Shown: piece by piece, positions 37,691-49,800 of the stretch
Position numbering within the stretch: the stretch's first letter is position 1
Layout: each line of letters starts with the position of its first letter
Source: Amphibalanus amphitrite
Lineage: Eukaryota; Arthropoda; Thecostraca; Balanomorpha; Balanidae
Reading direction: 5' to 3'
DNA length: 64,000 nucleotides
Assembly (NCBI RefSeq): GCF_019059575.1
Contig: NW_024882322.1
Span: 165,001-229,000, forward strand
Made by a program: the position numbers and the translations under genes
Notes under the pieces: generated by a model
Databases searched by the model: none
Told to the model about the DNA's origin: nothing
The model's input: only the letters and a program-made list of their open reading frames with translations

Positions 37691-38587
37691 TTAACCCTCG
37701 CCGGCACAGGGGGTGCACAGGTGATGCAACCCCCCTAAGGTTTTTCGCGAATAACTCGCGTAAAAAGCGGCCGATCGCGACGAAACTTTCAGTACCCTCG
37801 CATTGATCAATTGTACACCTACCCTGAAAATTTCATGACCCTGACCCAAACGACCTTTGACCTGTGACCTACTTCCGAGACCATGTTTGGCCGGAATCGC
37901 GATTCGGCGTATGTCGGCTCGCATTAGGCGCGCGTTTGCAAGCTTTTCGTGGTTTCAAACGTTCAAACATGTGATTTGTTGTTGCTCCCATGCATTAGGG
38001 TGGATGTCAAGGTCACCTGAAGGTCAGGTCAGGTCATTGGCCTTTGGTAACCTCGGTTCACTTTTTCGAGTTGTACATGTTTCTAGGCTAGTTTTTGGAG
38101 CTGATTTCGAAGCTAGCAACCAGTTGAACATTTACGAAGTAGTTTTGGTGCCTTCGTAACATGTTACGAAGCTGTCAGAGGCGGTTGACACGTATTACGA
38201 ATACCCGTCACGACCCCTATGGTTGACCTGACCTGACCTGACCCGACCTGGTCTGAATGCTTAAAGACATCATCTCTGATCAAAACTAACACGATATTCG
38301 CGATCAGCACCCCGGAGAACTCCATAGCAGCCACACTTTACGACTTTCTAACAGGTCCCGAATTTCCCGATTTTCGGGTCATTGACCTGACCTGGAAGGT
38401 CACCCGATGACCTAGGATCTTAAAATTGGATATCATCGGCTTCCTCTCGTGACGGGCAACACGCTCGTTTTTTTCCGCGAAGCTCTAGCTCAATCAGGGG
38501 CCAATCGCGAGGGGGGGGGTCGTACCAATCCCCCCCCCCCCTTGTGCCGTCGAATGACGCAAAATGGCCTGTGCCGGCGAGGGTTAA
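37691..38587. mobile_element. TTAA-flanked non-autonomous DNA element 3 (0.89 kb)
   Basis: TTAA is at 37691-37694 and 38584-38587, with a 16-bp perfect inverted repeat CCCTCGCCGGCACAGG. C/G runs lie near both ends and the interior shares the AAACTTTCAGTACC block with the other TTAA elements. It belongs to the same CCCTCGCC subgroup as the element in POLE intron 24. Confidence 0.88.
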
Positions 38588-38639
38588 GCATAGGCTACTT
38601 CACGCTTTCCTAATTGCAAAGTGTTGCATTGTCCGCATG

Positions 38640-39380
38640 GTGAGGAGAACGCTAACCGGTCAGAACGGCGATGTGTTGTGAGGAGGGCGCCGACAGGTCA
38701 GGAGGGCGCTGTACGGTGATAAGGGCTGCGACAGATCTGGAGAACGCTGTCCGTGAAGAGGGCGCCGACAAGGCAGCAGGGCGCTGTATGGTGGGGAGAG
38801 CGCCAACAGGTCAGGAGGGCGCCCATGGTGAGGAGGATGCTGTACGATGAAAAGGGCACAATACGAGTGAAGAGGGCGCTGACAGGTCAGGAGGACACTG
38901 TATAAAGAGGAGGGCACGGACAAGGTGAGGAAGGCGATGTACGGTCAGGAGGGCGCCGACAGATCAGGAGGGCCGTCTACGGTGAAAAGGGCACCGACTT
39001 GTCAGGAGGGCGCTGAACGTAGAGGGCGCCGGTATGGAGGGCTTTGTATGGCTAGGAGGCCGCTATGCAGTGAGGAGGATGGCGACAGGTCAGTAGGGCA
39101 CTGTACGGTGAGGAGGGCGCTATAATACGATAGGCGCTGCCAGGTCAGGAGGGCGCTGCCAGGTCAGGAGGGCGCTGACAAGTGTGGAGGGCGAGACAGA
39201 TCAGGAGGATGCTGTGTGATAATGTCCATGAGGGCGCTAACTGGTCTGCCCGGAGGGCGCCGAATGTGAAGAGGGTGCCGACAGGCCAGAAGAGCGCTGA
39301 AGGGCGAGAAGGGCGCCGACAGATCAGAAGGGCGCCGAGCAGACAGAAGGGCGCTGAAGGTGAGCCGAGGGCGCTAGATG
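38640..39380. repeat. Degenerate minisatellite, GTCAGGAGGGCGCTG-type units
   Basis: Units of about 18-20 bp alternate between GTCAGGAGGGCGC and GTGAGGAGGGCGC forms with GACAG or GTACG spacers, for about 740 bp. Frames through it are repeat artefacts. Confidence 0.85.
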
Positions 39381-39570
39381 GTCAGGATATTGGGAGTGGA
39401 TATCCGGCATTTCAGGATTGTGGGTGTATCTTCACCCACAAAGAGATATAAAATTGTAAATCTGGGCGCCAGCACCGCATGATGACGCCGCAATGGCTTA
39501 CCGTCGAGGACGACTAGAGTGCTGGACACTGAAAAGGCGCCATCGGCGCACAGAATGATCGTGGAAGGCG

Positions 39571-39592
39571 CCATCCAGGGCGCCCTGGATGG
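39571..39592. repeat. Perfect 22-bp palindrome
   Basis: CCATCCAGGGC is followed directly by its reverse complement with no spacer, just outside the minisatellite. Confidence 0.9.
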
Positions 39593-39763
39593 TGTATTTC
39601 CAGAGGGCGCCTGCTAGATTTGGGAGGGGCTAAAGCCCAGTGTGCCCCTCCCCCCTTGGCTGCGCCCCCGAGTCCTTTGTCTAGCGATTTTCGAAGTATG
39701 TATCGCGTCCGTAGGGGCCTTGGGACCTGCCGGTGACCACAGGGCCCTTATAAGGCCCCTGAC

Positions 39764-39812
39764 GACTCGGGGACCCGTAGGCCGTGTAGGTACGGCCTAC
39801 GGGTCCCGAGTC
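39764..39812. repeat. 21-bp hairpin with a 6-nt loop
   Basis: The left arm 39764-39785 (starting GACTCGGGGACCCG) pairs with 39792-39812 across GTAGGT, with one bulged G. Unusually stable for intergenic DNA. Confidence 0.85.
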
Positions 39813-40780
39813 ATGTGGGCCATATCACCACAGGGCACCGCATCTTTTTCGAGATAAATGACCGTTCTGAAGCGTGTCGCATTTTCCTGAGCATGATCTG
39901 GCGTTTACATAATATTAAGCGCCTGACGGCCCCTCTCCTGTCTGCGGCTGACAGCTTACTGACAAGCCACCTGGCGATCGCCAACTCAACCCTAATTACA
40001 ACGTTGTCCGCTAGGTGGCGGGGTCATACAATCCCAGTCAGGACAAGGGATTCTCATGATTATTTTGCAATCATATTTTCCCCCTTTTTAAAGTCATTTA
40101 AAAGCGCTATTGCACAAGTAATTTTTCGATTAGTAGCGATTCCAGCCGCCGAATCAAGGTCCGGATGGAGCCAGGGAGCGTATGCGCCGGTGACGTCACC
40201 GTAGTGCTGCAGATTTGTAACATTAGCGAGCCCGGACGATCTTACCTAACTTATACGGCCTTGCGTGCAGGTGGCGTGTGTTTCGTGTTGTGGATGTTGT
40301 GGCTGTGGGTTCTATTTTGATTTTGGATAGAAACTTGCGCGAAGTGTTGCTGCTTTCAATATGAGGGAGAATTGTTGGACAGGTAGGAATATTGACGTAC
40401 CTATGTGTTTTGCACTTCAATCATTGTATGCAAGTTACCGCGGCGCAACATATTGTTATTGTCATTTGTCATTTTCATTGTCTAACAATTATATGTCAGT
40501 GTCGTGGGATATACCCATGTTGTGTCAGTACTCCCTGTTTTTATATTCCATTATCTAGTCCTGATATGATTTCTGAATCCCCTTGCCCTCGTAGGTATAT
40601 AGGCCCTGTACTTTTGAACAAAACAGTGAAAGGTAATACTATTTCAAGAGGTTGATCTGCCTTGCCTTTACTTTACATCTTTTCAACCAGCAAAGTTTAA
40701 AGACCAGCATATTATTTGTATTTTTTACATTGTCTGCTTTTGGTCACTACATTGCTTAATTAATGATTCTGCGCTTGCAG

Positions 40781-40836
40781 GTATGCCTGGGTGACTTACG
40801 AGCCAGTGGACTTAATACTGAATAGTGCCCACTGTG
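40781..40836 (+). other. PDE2A: 5' UTR part of the first PDE2A-like coding exon
   Basis: The acceptor CGCTTGCAG ends at 40780 and the frame upstream of the ATG is closed by TGA at 40819-40821. The exon therefore probably starts non-coding. The alternative is that longer isoforms splice into CCACAG ending at 40849, inside the exon. Confidence 0.45.
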
Positions 40837-43800
40837 ATGGCTCCACAGCTGACTTTAGAGCCAGCTCGGCTCCTGCAACTGGTTGTCTCCATCAACACCC
40901 ATGACCCCATCAAGATCCAGTGCAAAGTCAACCAGTTTGTAAGTACCTTCTACTACATGTTTTGCATGCCACTATATAATGTGAAGGTTGTGTTATGCCT
41001 GTATGAATGTGTGCTTCTTGATTACATTAACATAGGTACCTCCTGTTTGGAGCTATATGTATTTTTTATTCAAGAAGCATTAGGTTTCAATTATTTATGT
41101 AGGTCACTGAGCTTGTTGCCTATTGTGCATATGACTTGCATAGGTACCTATTTGCTGGATCATAAGTTCCATAATTTAGTATGGAGTTGACATGATTCAT
41201 CAGGACTTTTAGTAACCATCTGCATTTTCAAGCAATTGCTAATGCCAAAAATCAATACTGCTGCAAAGGTCTTTCTGGCATCTAGAATGTGGCTTAATTT
41301 GGTCCAAATTGGTTCCTAAAAGCAAGCATGGTTTCATGTCTCCCTGCAATCGCCAGTGCAGACTGGATATGAAATACTCGTCCTGTTTCTATGTGTATTT
41401 TATTACACATGGTATCAGTGTATCCCCCTCCACCGCAAAAGTCATTCACTGCTGGCTGCTGCGTGCCTCTGAGGTCGGCGACGCCTCTCTAGTAGGTAAA
41501 TCTGGCACATGGAGTGCTGACGACAGTAAATATTGTAAATGATTGACCGGACCGTCGGTCGGCAGATTGTCATTATATCGTATGTGCGTGTTTTTTTTTT
41601 TGCGTAAAAATTTCCAGTAACGTTGATGTTACTATTTATAGGTTTGACCAAGTTTTGTAAACCTCACGTGGATTCAGTGAACGTGATAAAACAACACCGG
41701 TGTGATGGAGAAAAGCCAGCGGGATGCCATCCGTCAGCACCCAGCTGTTGTTCGAGTTCACACCTCCGTCGTGTTTTTATTTCGCTCCGCTGATGGCTGA
41801 CACCCCTGCTGTTCTCGTCGAGCTGTCATCACGTCAGACAGCCCCCGTTTTCTTTGCGCGCTTTCCGGTGTGTTCTGTCGTCTATCAACCGTCATTCCTC
41901 GGCCTCGGTGTGACAGGATTCTGCCTCTGTTTGCTGCAAAACTTCACCACTCCGGCGTAGCCCTGTCCTAACTGGGGACAGGGGTGACGTGTCCCTGTCA
42001 TAACACTGGCCGCTGTGGCTGCTCGCTGTCCACGTTTTTGCGTAGGTGGCCGAGTAGCGAGTCGTCACCGGCTGTTCGCTGCTGCTGAGATGCCCCCGTG
42101 GTGCCACCAACCCTTGTTGCCGTCGCTGTTGTATGTAGTTGCTATTGGCGATAGTGGTATAGGAATCCATCGTCACTTTGGACGTCATTTTGAATGCCTA
42201 ATGGTAGCCGATAGCCTGTGTGACTACCCATCTTGCTCGCCGATGTATGCTGTAAGTTCCAGCGTGTGGCTGTGAATTCCGTTAGCGTTTACATTCAGCT
42301 CCAGCACGGTTGTGAGCTCCGGCATGACTGTGAGTTCCATTAGCCCGGTCCCGACCTGCTTTGAGTTGGTGCTGGCGTATACGAGTATAAGTGAGTTGTT
42401 GGACTTCTGAGCAGGGCTGCGGAGTCGGAGTCGGAGTCGGAGTCGGTCGGAGTCGACAGTTGTGACCGGAGTCGGAGTCGGAGTCGGAGTTGATTTTAGA
42501 AACCCGAGCCGGAGTCGGAGTCGGAGTCACCGAAAATCTGTCGACTCCGCAGCCCTGCTAGGTCTGCGGAGTCGGAGTCGGGAGTTGGAGTCGGCCGGAG
42601 TCGACGATTCTGCCCGGAGTCGGAGTCGGAGTCGGAGCTGGTTTTTGAAAGCCGGAGTCGGAGTCGGAGTCGGAGTCGCCGAAAATCCATCGACTCCGCA
42701 GCCCTGCTTCTGAGGACCAGACTTAGGCGCTGTGCAGTGTAGTGTGGCACGTATTTGTCATTTACGGCTGCCTGCGACAGACAATGTATGGAATCTTGTT
42801 GTCTCCTTGCTGAATTTCGTCTGTTTAGACGGTGGCATAAACCCAACGGTTAGACGACATTCCTTCTTCCTTGTTAGAATTGCGAATGAGCGAGAAAAAA
42901 CAAGTTTCTTTTTGTCTTCATCGTCGACAAGATTATGCTGATTCTGTGAAGTAGCATTCCGTCGCATACATTTCCGCGCATCGCAAGATTCAGTCTCCAG
43001 ATGACGCTCTCAAAGTTTTCATAACTCATAAGTAGAAACAGCATGCCGCTCGAGTATTTCTGGTCTGGTTCACACTATACGGTATGCAGAGTGTCGCCTG
43101 GTTTGAATCTCACTGGTGACAGCGGCGCTACAATCCACGCCAGCTCGGCGTGCTCGCTCGCTGCCGAGCCCCGCTGTCTCGGTCTGGCTTCCGCCGGCGC
43201 GGCGGTGGCGCGGTGCGGCGGCTCGGAGCCGGCCGGTATCTCCGGCCCGGAGGGAGCACAGGTGACGGTATCGAGGCGCCGCCGCCCCGCCTACACTGGC
43301 AGATACTGGCTATCGGCCTTCTGGGCCGCGTGGGCACTTCTTGCCGCACATCTGATCATCTTGTCATATAGTCGGTCGAGCTTTGATGAGCGCCGCTGGG
43401 TGGGCTGTGTGATACCAGCCGGCTGAGGTCAGCAGTCCAAGAGAGACGGGTCAGGGGGAGACATTAGGACACGAAGAGGAATACATGGGCTGGAAGGAAG
43501 GTGCATTGATAGGTTGTCGTAGGATATGCAGGTGGCCAGATGGAGAGGCTTATGGCTCAGGCGAAACGCCGACTTTCAGCAGGCTGGGAGAAGCTGTGAG
43601 CAGGCTGGGCGAGAATCTTCTGAAAAAATGTTAACTCATGAGCTGGTCCTGATTTGCCAAAATGACAGTCATGCTCGGTGACTCGGACACAAATCAGACA
43701 GCATTTGGAGCAAAGCGCCATCTCCACTGGCGTTCAAAGTCCGTCCATCCGAATTTGATGAACCGTGATGACGACGGTCACGGTCTTTAATAAGGAGTAA

Positions 43801-46800
43801 TTCACCAAGTTTACAGCTCTCTCTGGACTTGTGGAGTGCTGCTGGACGGGTCATCGTCTACTGATTTATGTCAGGCCGATGACTGAGCGGAGAACTCTGC
43901 GTCGAAAACCGCGAGAGTGATAGAAGCGTATTGCGCCACGTGGCTAGTACGTTTTCTCTGTGCTGTCCGTTCCGTGCCAGCAGTGCGCTGTTTTCCTTAC
44001 GAGCTCGGTGTCTCCGTTCCAACAATGTGGTGTATCCACACGAACGGTACTGTGTATCCCTGCCAGCGATTATTTGTCTCCGTATTTCAAGTTCTGTCTC
44101 CCTGCCACCTACCAAAAGCGCGTTGTCTCCCTGTCGCGGACACTTGACGCCAGGAGTCGTGACCTGCTCCCCTAAGGGTGAGCTGCGCGCATCGATGATG
44201 TGCAATAACAACGACTCTAGGGGCGGGAGCCAGTCACGCCCAAATGAGATCAATTATCGTTAGTGGCGCTTCCACCGTCCGCCGTCCTTCGTCGGCCGGA
44301 CCATAGGTAATATGTCGGCCCGTCCGTACGGACGCAGTTCCAGGCGCAGGGCAGACCGCCCGACGGTGGATGAATTGTGCGTATGTGTGTGAAAGTGCTC
44401 ACACATATGTATGGGTATGAGGCGCTCAGTGAGTTGCGGCGGCGCCTGTTACTTCGTCGCCAGTGCAGCATCTTTTGAGGTGTGGTCTAGACGGAGATTC
44501 TTGACTCCGGCATCACACGGAGAACTTCGGAATTGGTATTGCAGCTAGGTCACAGGCCAGATTGCAAGTCAGTTGTTACTGCAGAGGGTGGGTCCCTGTG
44601 ACATGACCCGTCGAAGGTCAGGCATCTTTTCACACTGTGCCATATCTAAGTGAATGCTCGCAAAAATGGGATCGCAGATCGGTCATAGATTAAAAATCTC
44701 TGCCATTTTCTGTTCTGGCTTGAGTTCTGAGCTGTCTTGTATTGTCGTAACTCGTGACCTCTGACCCTAGTTGTGTTGTATGTGACCTGACCAGCATGAC
44801 ATGATTTGACTCGACTTGTGATCCTTCCTCTGACCTGTTCCCAAGTCTCTCCTCTAACGTAACATGTGATATGACTAGTGCCATGACATGTGCCCTGACC
44901 AATGACCTGACCTGCTCCCTCTCCCGTCCGCCAGCTGCGGGAGGAGACGGGCGCGTCGGCGGTGTTTTGCGTCATCTACTGCCGGGACCGGGAGGACCTG
45001 TTCTGCCAGGTGGTCAACCAGACGACGCTGCCGCTGGAGGAGCGATTGCCGGTCAGTGACGTCACTCACACACAGACACAGACAAACAGACGTCACGCCC
45101 ACTGCATACTGTCTCGCCAGCCCCTAATTGACCCTCACCGCCCGGCCCGCCCATTACTGCACTACGCTCCCCGGTATCGCCCTTCACCTCACCACCCCTC
45201 GCCACGCCTCACCGTCCCTAACCATCCCTCCTGTCCCTCACAGCACGGCTGTCTCCTCCCCGCCCGTCCCTCACGTCCGTAACCGCCAATCACAGCACAG
45301 GCCCTTACCGCACCGCCCCACACCGCCCGCGTTCAGCCCTCTGGGAATCTGGCCCGTCGAAACTCTGGCTAACTTGCAGATCGTTTCGAGTAGTTTAGCG
45401 AGCTCCGGCACCAGAAGTGTAGACCCTGGCGTGCTCCCGCGCTCTCATATATGAGAGGTCGTCTCGAGGGGCATGGGCGGGCTCAAATTTGCAAACTCTC
45501 GCGGCGAGCTCTCGTGGAAGGGGAGGGGCTGGGTAGCGCCCTGGATAACTGCAGGTGATGGGATATCTTAAGTGCCGACGTGCCGTGTTTAATTTTTTGT
45601 GTGCTCAAATTCTGAAGTGTCTGAGTGCCATAGTGTGCTTCTAAAAATGTCACGATATTATGCTATACCTGTGTTTGAGTGAATCCTGTCTTATCAATTT
45701 TCAACTGCAGGGGAATCCGGACACGCTGTTAGGTCTGATAAATCCTATAGTCAACTCGGCGACACTATCACTCCTCTATGTGGGGGATCCCGGGCGAGGT
45801 GCGGTCGTTGGCCGCCCGTTTTCGGATGCCGGCAGCCGGCGCGAATCCGTCCCATGTTTACCCGTTCGATGAGACTCGGACGTGGGCCGAATGTGTGCCG
45901 CTCGTTCCCCGACACTCCCGGCCGTGAGGATCGGCGGCTCTGCTGCATGCATTGGCTGCGAGTCTCGGAAGAACAGCCTGCGAGTAGTGTCTGTGCGTTG
46001 CATCCCTGTAGACTGGTCCCGATAGGTTGCGAAGCCGACATATGCGAGGCCGGAGGCGAAAAGTTTACATGCACGCTAGCTGGCGCAAATTGTTGGTATA
46101 GTTCGTCATTCGTGGTGACTTTCCATAAATTCAAACAGACGAAACATAAAGCTATGATACAAAGTCCTGTAAACAAAATGGTATCACAGAAAGGTAAAGA
46201 AATAAAATATAAACTCATTCAGGTTAGGTTACGCTGTACGAGCTAAACAAAACTAACTGTGCTAAACACAACTGTAGCAGCCGGAGTTATACCTACGTAT
46301 AGTGTATACCCTCCACTGAATGTCCACCGACGTATGATTGCTTAAAATGATTTAGTGTAACATGAAAATGGTCTTGGAGTTTTTGTCACTAGCTCCACCG
46401 CGCCTAATGCTGCGATAGCAAGGCTTATTATTTATGTACCTATCCGACTGAGTTCTAATTTAGGAAGAAGCGCATCAAAGGCTAAAGGCCGTGCCAGGAA
46501 AACGAATACCACGGGGACACGGTATGACAGCTGTGGCGTTATCAGCGTTACACGCTCAACCCAATATAGTTGAGCCCAGAGCCCGGGGCGGCCCGACCCT
46601 AGATCCAGTCTCGTCACGGCAATGTCAGCTCCGATAACTGGACACATTTGCGGCCTAGCAACGGTGACGCACACAACAGATCGGCCCGTCAACGAATGGG
46701 TAATGGGCTGGGTGTAGCGGGGTATGCGTCTCCAGGCAACGAGGAGACCACGCTTGGAACGTTATCAGTCGCTGCCCGAAAGCCTGAAAAGGCAACAAGT

Positions 46801-49800
46801 TGAGATTTATAGAGGAGTCGATTTTCGCTAGTATGTCTTGAAGTAAATCGATGTGGCGACTACAAGTCTATTTGTATACGATCATTATACACCTTTTTGC
46901 ACTCAAAATAGGCATCTTTTCATTCAATTTCGGCGAATTGCATTCAATTTTAGCGATCTCTCATTTGCTTCGAATAGGGGCATTTTGTTTCGTCATATGG
47001 GCTCTACTTCGACATCGGGCACACCACATCGATAACAGTCATAATTTCGGCAAGGGGCATTCAATTTCGACAAGGCCTTACGTATTTAGACGATAGACAT
47101 GGATTTAAACACGAGACATTCAATTTCGTCATTTTACAATTAAAATCGACATCACTCATTTGATTTAGACATTGCTTATTTAAAAATCGTTAATTAGGCA
47201 GCTTATGAAAAATAAAGAAAAAAGACCTGCTGGATGCTGGTCGTCCCAGTCACTCCTAATCATGCTGTTCAGAACCTTATGTAAATAAATTTTGCCTACA
47301 GCACGGGTGGTAAATTCACTCTCACTCCATCTGCATCCTTATCCATCTGAATCCTTATCATGCTTCGTTGTTCCGTGCTGATGGTCACCCATTGCACGCA
47401 TGCAGGATCGCTCCGACAAAACGCCCGTCCCTATACGTCTTGAGCGGCTGTAAGCGGTGGCGTGTTTAATTGCAGCGGGCCCGTCGAATGTCGAACGGGT
47501 CCCTGAATGCTTCTATGATTCTACACCGGCCCTCGGCGCACACCGACCTGTTCTGACGACGTGGCATGACTTGAATGCCGCCGCCCTTCATCAGACTCCG
47601 CATCGTTTGTTTGTTTGTTTTGTTGGGTTAGGCGGTAGGCCCTTTCGGTCCAATGAGACAATTGCAGAGCCGGGAGGTAGGAAGTTGGGGGAGACATTGG
47701 TCTGGACAGGCACCCTAGAGAGTCACCGGGGCTGAGCCCGTCCGAATGGACAGGCCGATCAGCCCCCAAGTACTCTCTGCACCCGGCTACGGGAGTGCTA
47801 CCCCGGGAGCAGCGGTGCTGCTCCAAGGGAGCAGCTCCCGCATGAGATAAAGTTGCCTGTCCAGCCTAGAGAAGGGGTTGCGGCGTGGAGGAGAAGGATT
47901 TGAATATCCTGCGGATGGAAACGACGGCACGGGGGAGACTCCGCATCAGAACATACGCGACGCCCGACCCAACGCCGGGTCGGGCCGTCCAGGGGCAGCC
48001 AATCCGCGGCCGACAACGAGCACCGCCGCGGGCGGCCCACGGCCCGGACCACGACAGCAGCGCGACGGCGGACGGCAACAGCTCAACAGCGGCCACCAGT
48101 CAGCCCCAAAGTCAGCGGCGGCAGAGCCCACTGGCTGAGGAGCGGGGGAGGGGCACTCTTACATATCCATGAAAATGCGTTATAGCTTTCACATGATAAG
48201 ACAATTTTATCATAAATTTAAAGTACATCTGGGGCATTCCACGTCAAATCAAACACCGAAATCCGTCATCCCCTTCGATTTTTCTGAAAATTTGTAGGCA
48301 GACTGGGCATGGTTCAAAACTGAGTTACGTATAATATTTTCGAAATTTGATAACGTATCGCTGAGATATAGGTCATCGAATATAGCGAAAAATGCCACAC
48401 ATCAATTTTTTAAATGGCTATAACTCTGGTTCCTTTTCTGGTATCAAAATGATATTAACAGGGTCTTATAGGCAATTGATAAGGCTTTGATTTTTAATTA
48501 TAAAATTAAATTGAAGTGACCTTGAAATGCATTTGACCTTGAATTAAAACAGAAAAATTTAGATAGCAAAAAACACGTCACCTTCGATTTGGGTAATTTT
48601 TACAAATTATGTCCGTCACAATGTTCCTAACAATCTGTGAAAAAATTGGAGTGGGCCATTCATAACTTTCGCGGCAAGCGCGCCATTTTCATGCATCAAC
48701 ATCACGCAACCGCGCGTGACCTTGAAAGACAGAGTCAAGACATCATGACATGCTTGCTTGTGTACACTTTCTGAAATGAATGATTGCTGATTAGTGATAT
48801 CCTAAACTCTGCGAGAATGGAAATGCATAGTCATCGTAGTCAAGCATTCACGTTCCATAGTAAAAGTGTCTCAGGCAAACGGTATTTTGCGGTGAATTTT
48901 GAGCCGTGTGGAAATGCATCATGAAGTAAAGTCAACGAAAACATTATCACGCATCGATATCTTCACGTCTTTTGATCTTCACTATACGAAAGAACATACA
49001 TTTTTTTCGTATGTATGGGGAATTTCTAGTTAATCCAAATATAAATATGGCAGTTAGAGGCCTGCTAAGAGTATCATGTCGCCGGCTGAGGCGGGCTCGG
49101 CCGATGCGGGAAACGCAGCAATCACAATTTTGTGTTTACACGTTCATATTTCAATTGTTTACCAACCGATTTTCAAAATTCTTTCACCATAAGATTGCCT
49201 GTACATTTCTTAGTCTTCTCACAAAATTTGACGCGAATCGAACGTTATCAGCGGTAGGGAGCGCGATGTAAAGACGGAACCGTTCCGTTCCGTCCCGGCA
49301 CAGTCTACAATTCAGGCGGCGCGTAGCGGTCGGCGCCGGCTGCCGAGTCGCCGCGTCGCTGCGGCGACAGGATGTTCACTTTACACCGCTATTACTAGAA
49401 CAGTTGTGAACCGATTTTCTTATTGCTTGCACGATGAGATGTCCAATTCAATTCTTGACAGGTAGCTATAATTAATTTCGCATTAATCTTATGAGATATT
49501 GGCGAAAAACAGGAGGGGTGGGCGAAATTCGCTCTTCCCCCTCCACTGCGCGTGCTAACATACGTTTGCATATGTGCAATTTTCTTCAAAACTTATGAAT
49601 GGCCCACTCTAGTTTTTTCACAGGTTGTTAAGAATATGGTAGGCAATAAAATATATGAAAATGAGCCAAATCGAAGGTGACGTGTTTTTTGCTATTTCAA
49701 TATTTGTGCTTAAGAACAGAGTTAAGCAAATTTCAAGGTCATATATTTAAGTAGGTGCAGTTCTAAACAAATGCTTAAGAAATAACCTAAACAGTAAGGT

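Noticed and set aside
38640-39380. CRISPR-like spacing of repeats
   Set aside because: Units are degenerate and contiguous without unique spacers, in a eukaryotic genome; a minisatellite.
38640-39450. Frames through the GGAGGGCGC tandem array
   Set aside because: Open only because the unit lacks stops; repeat-encoded.
43043-43426. 127-aa frame in a CpG-rich patch of PDE2A-like intron 1
   Set aside because: No homology or splice support; more likely a regulatory CpG patch.
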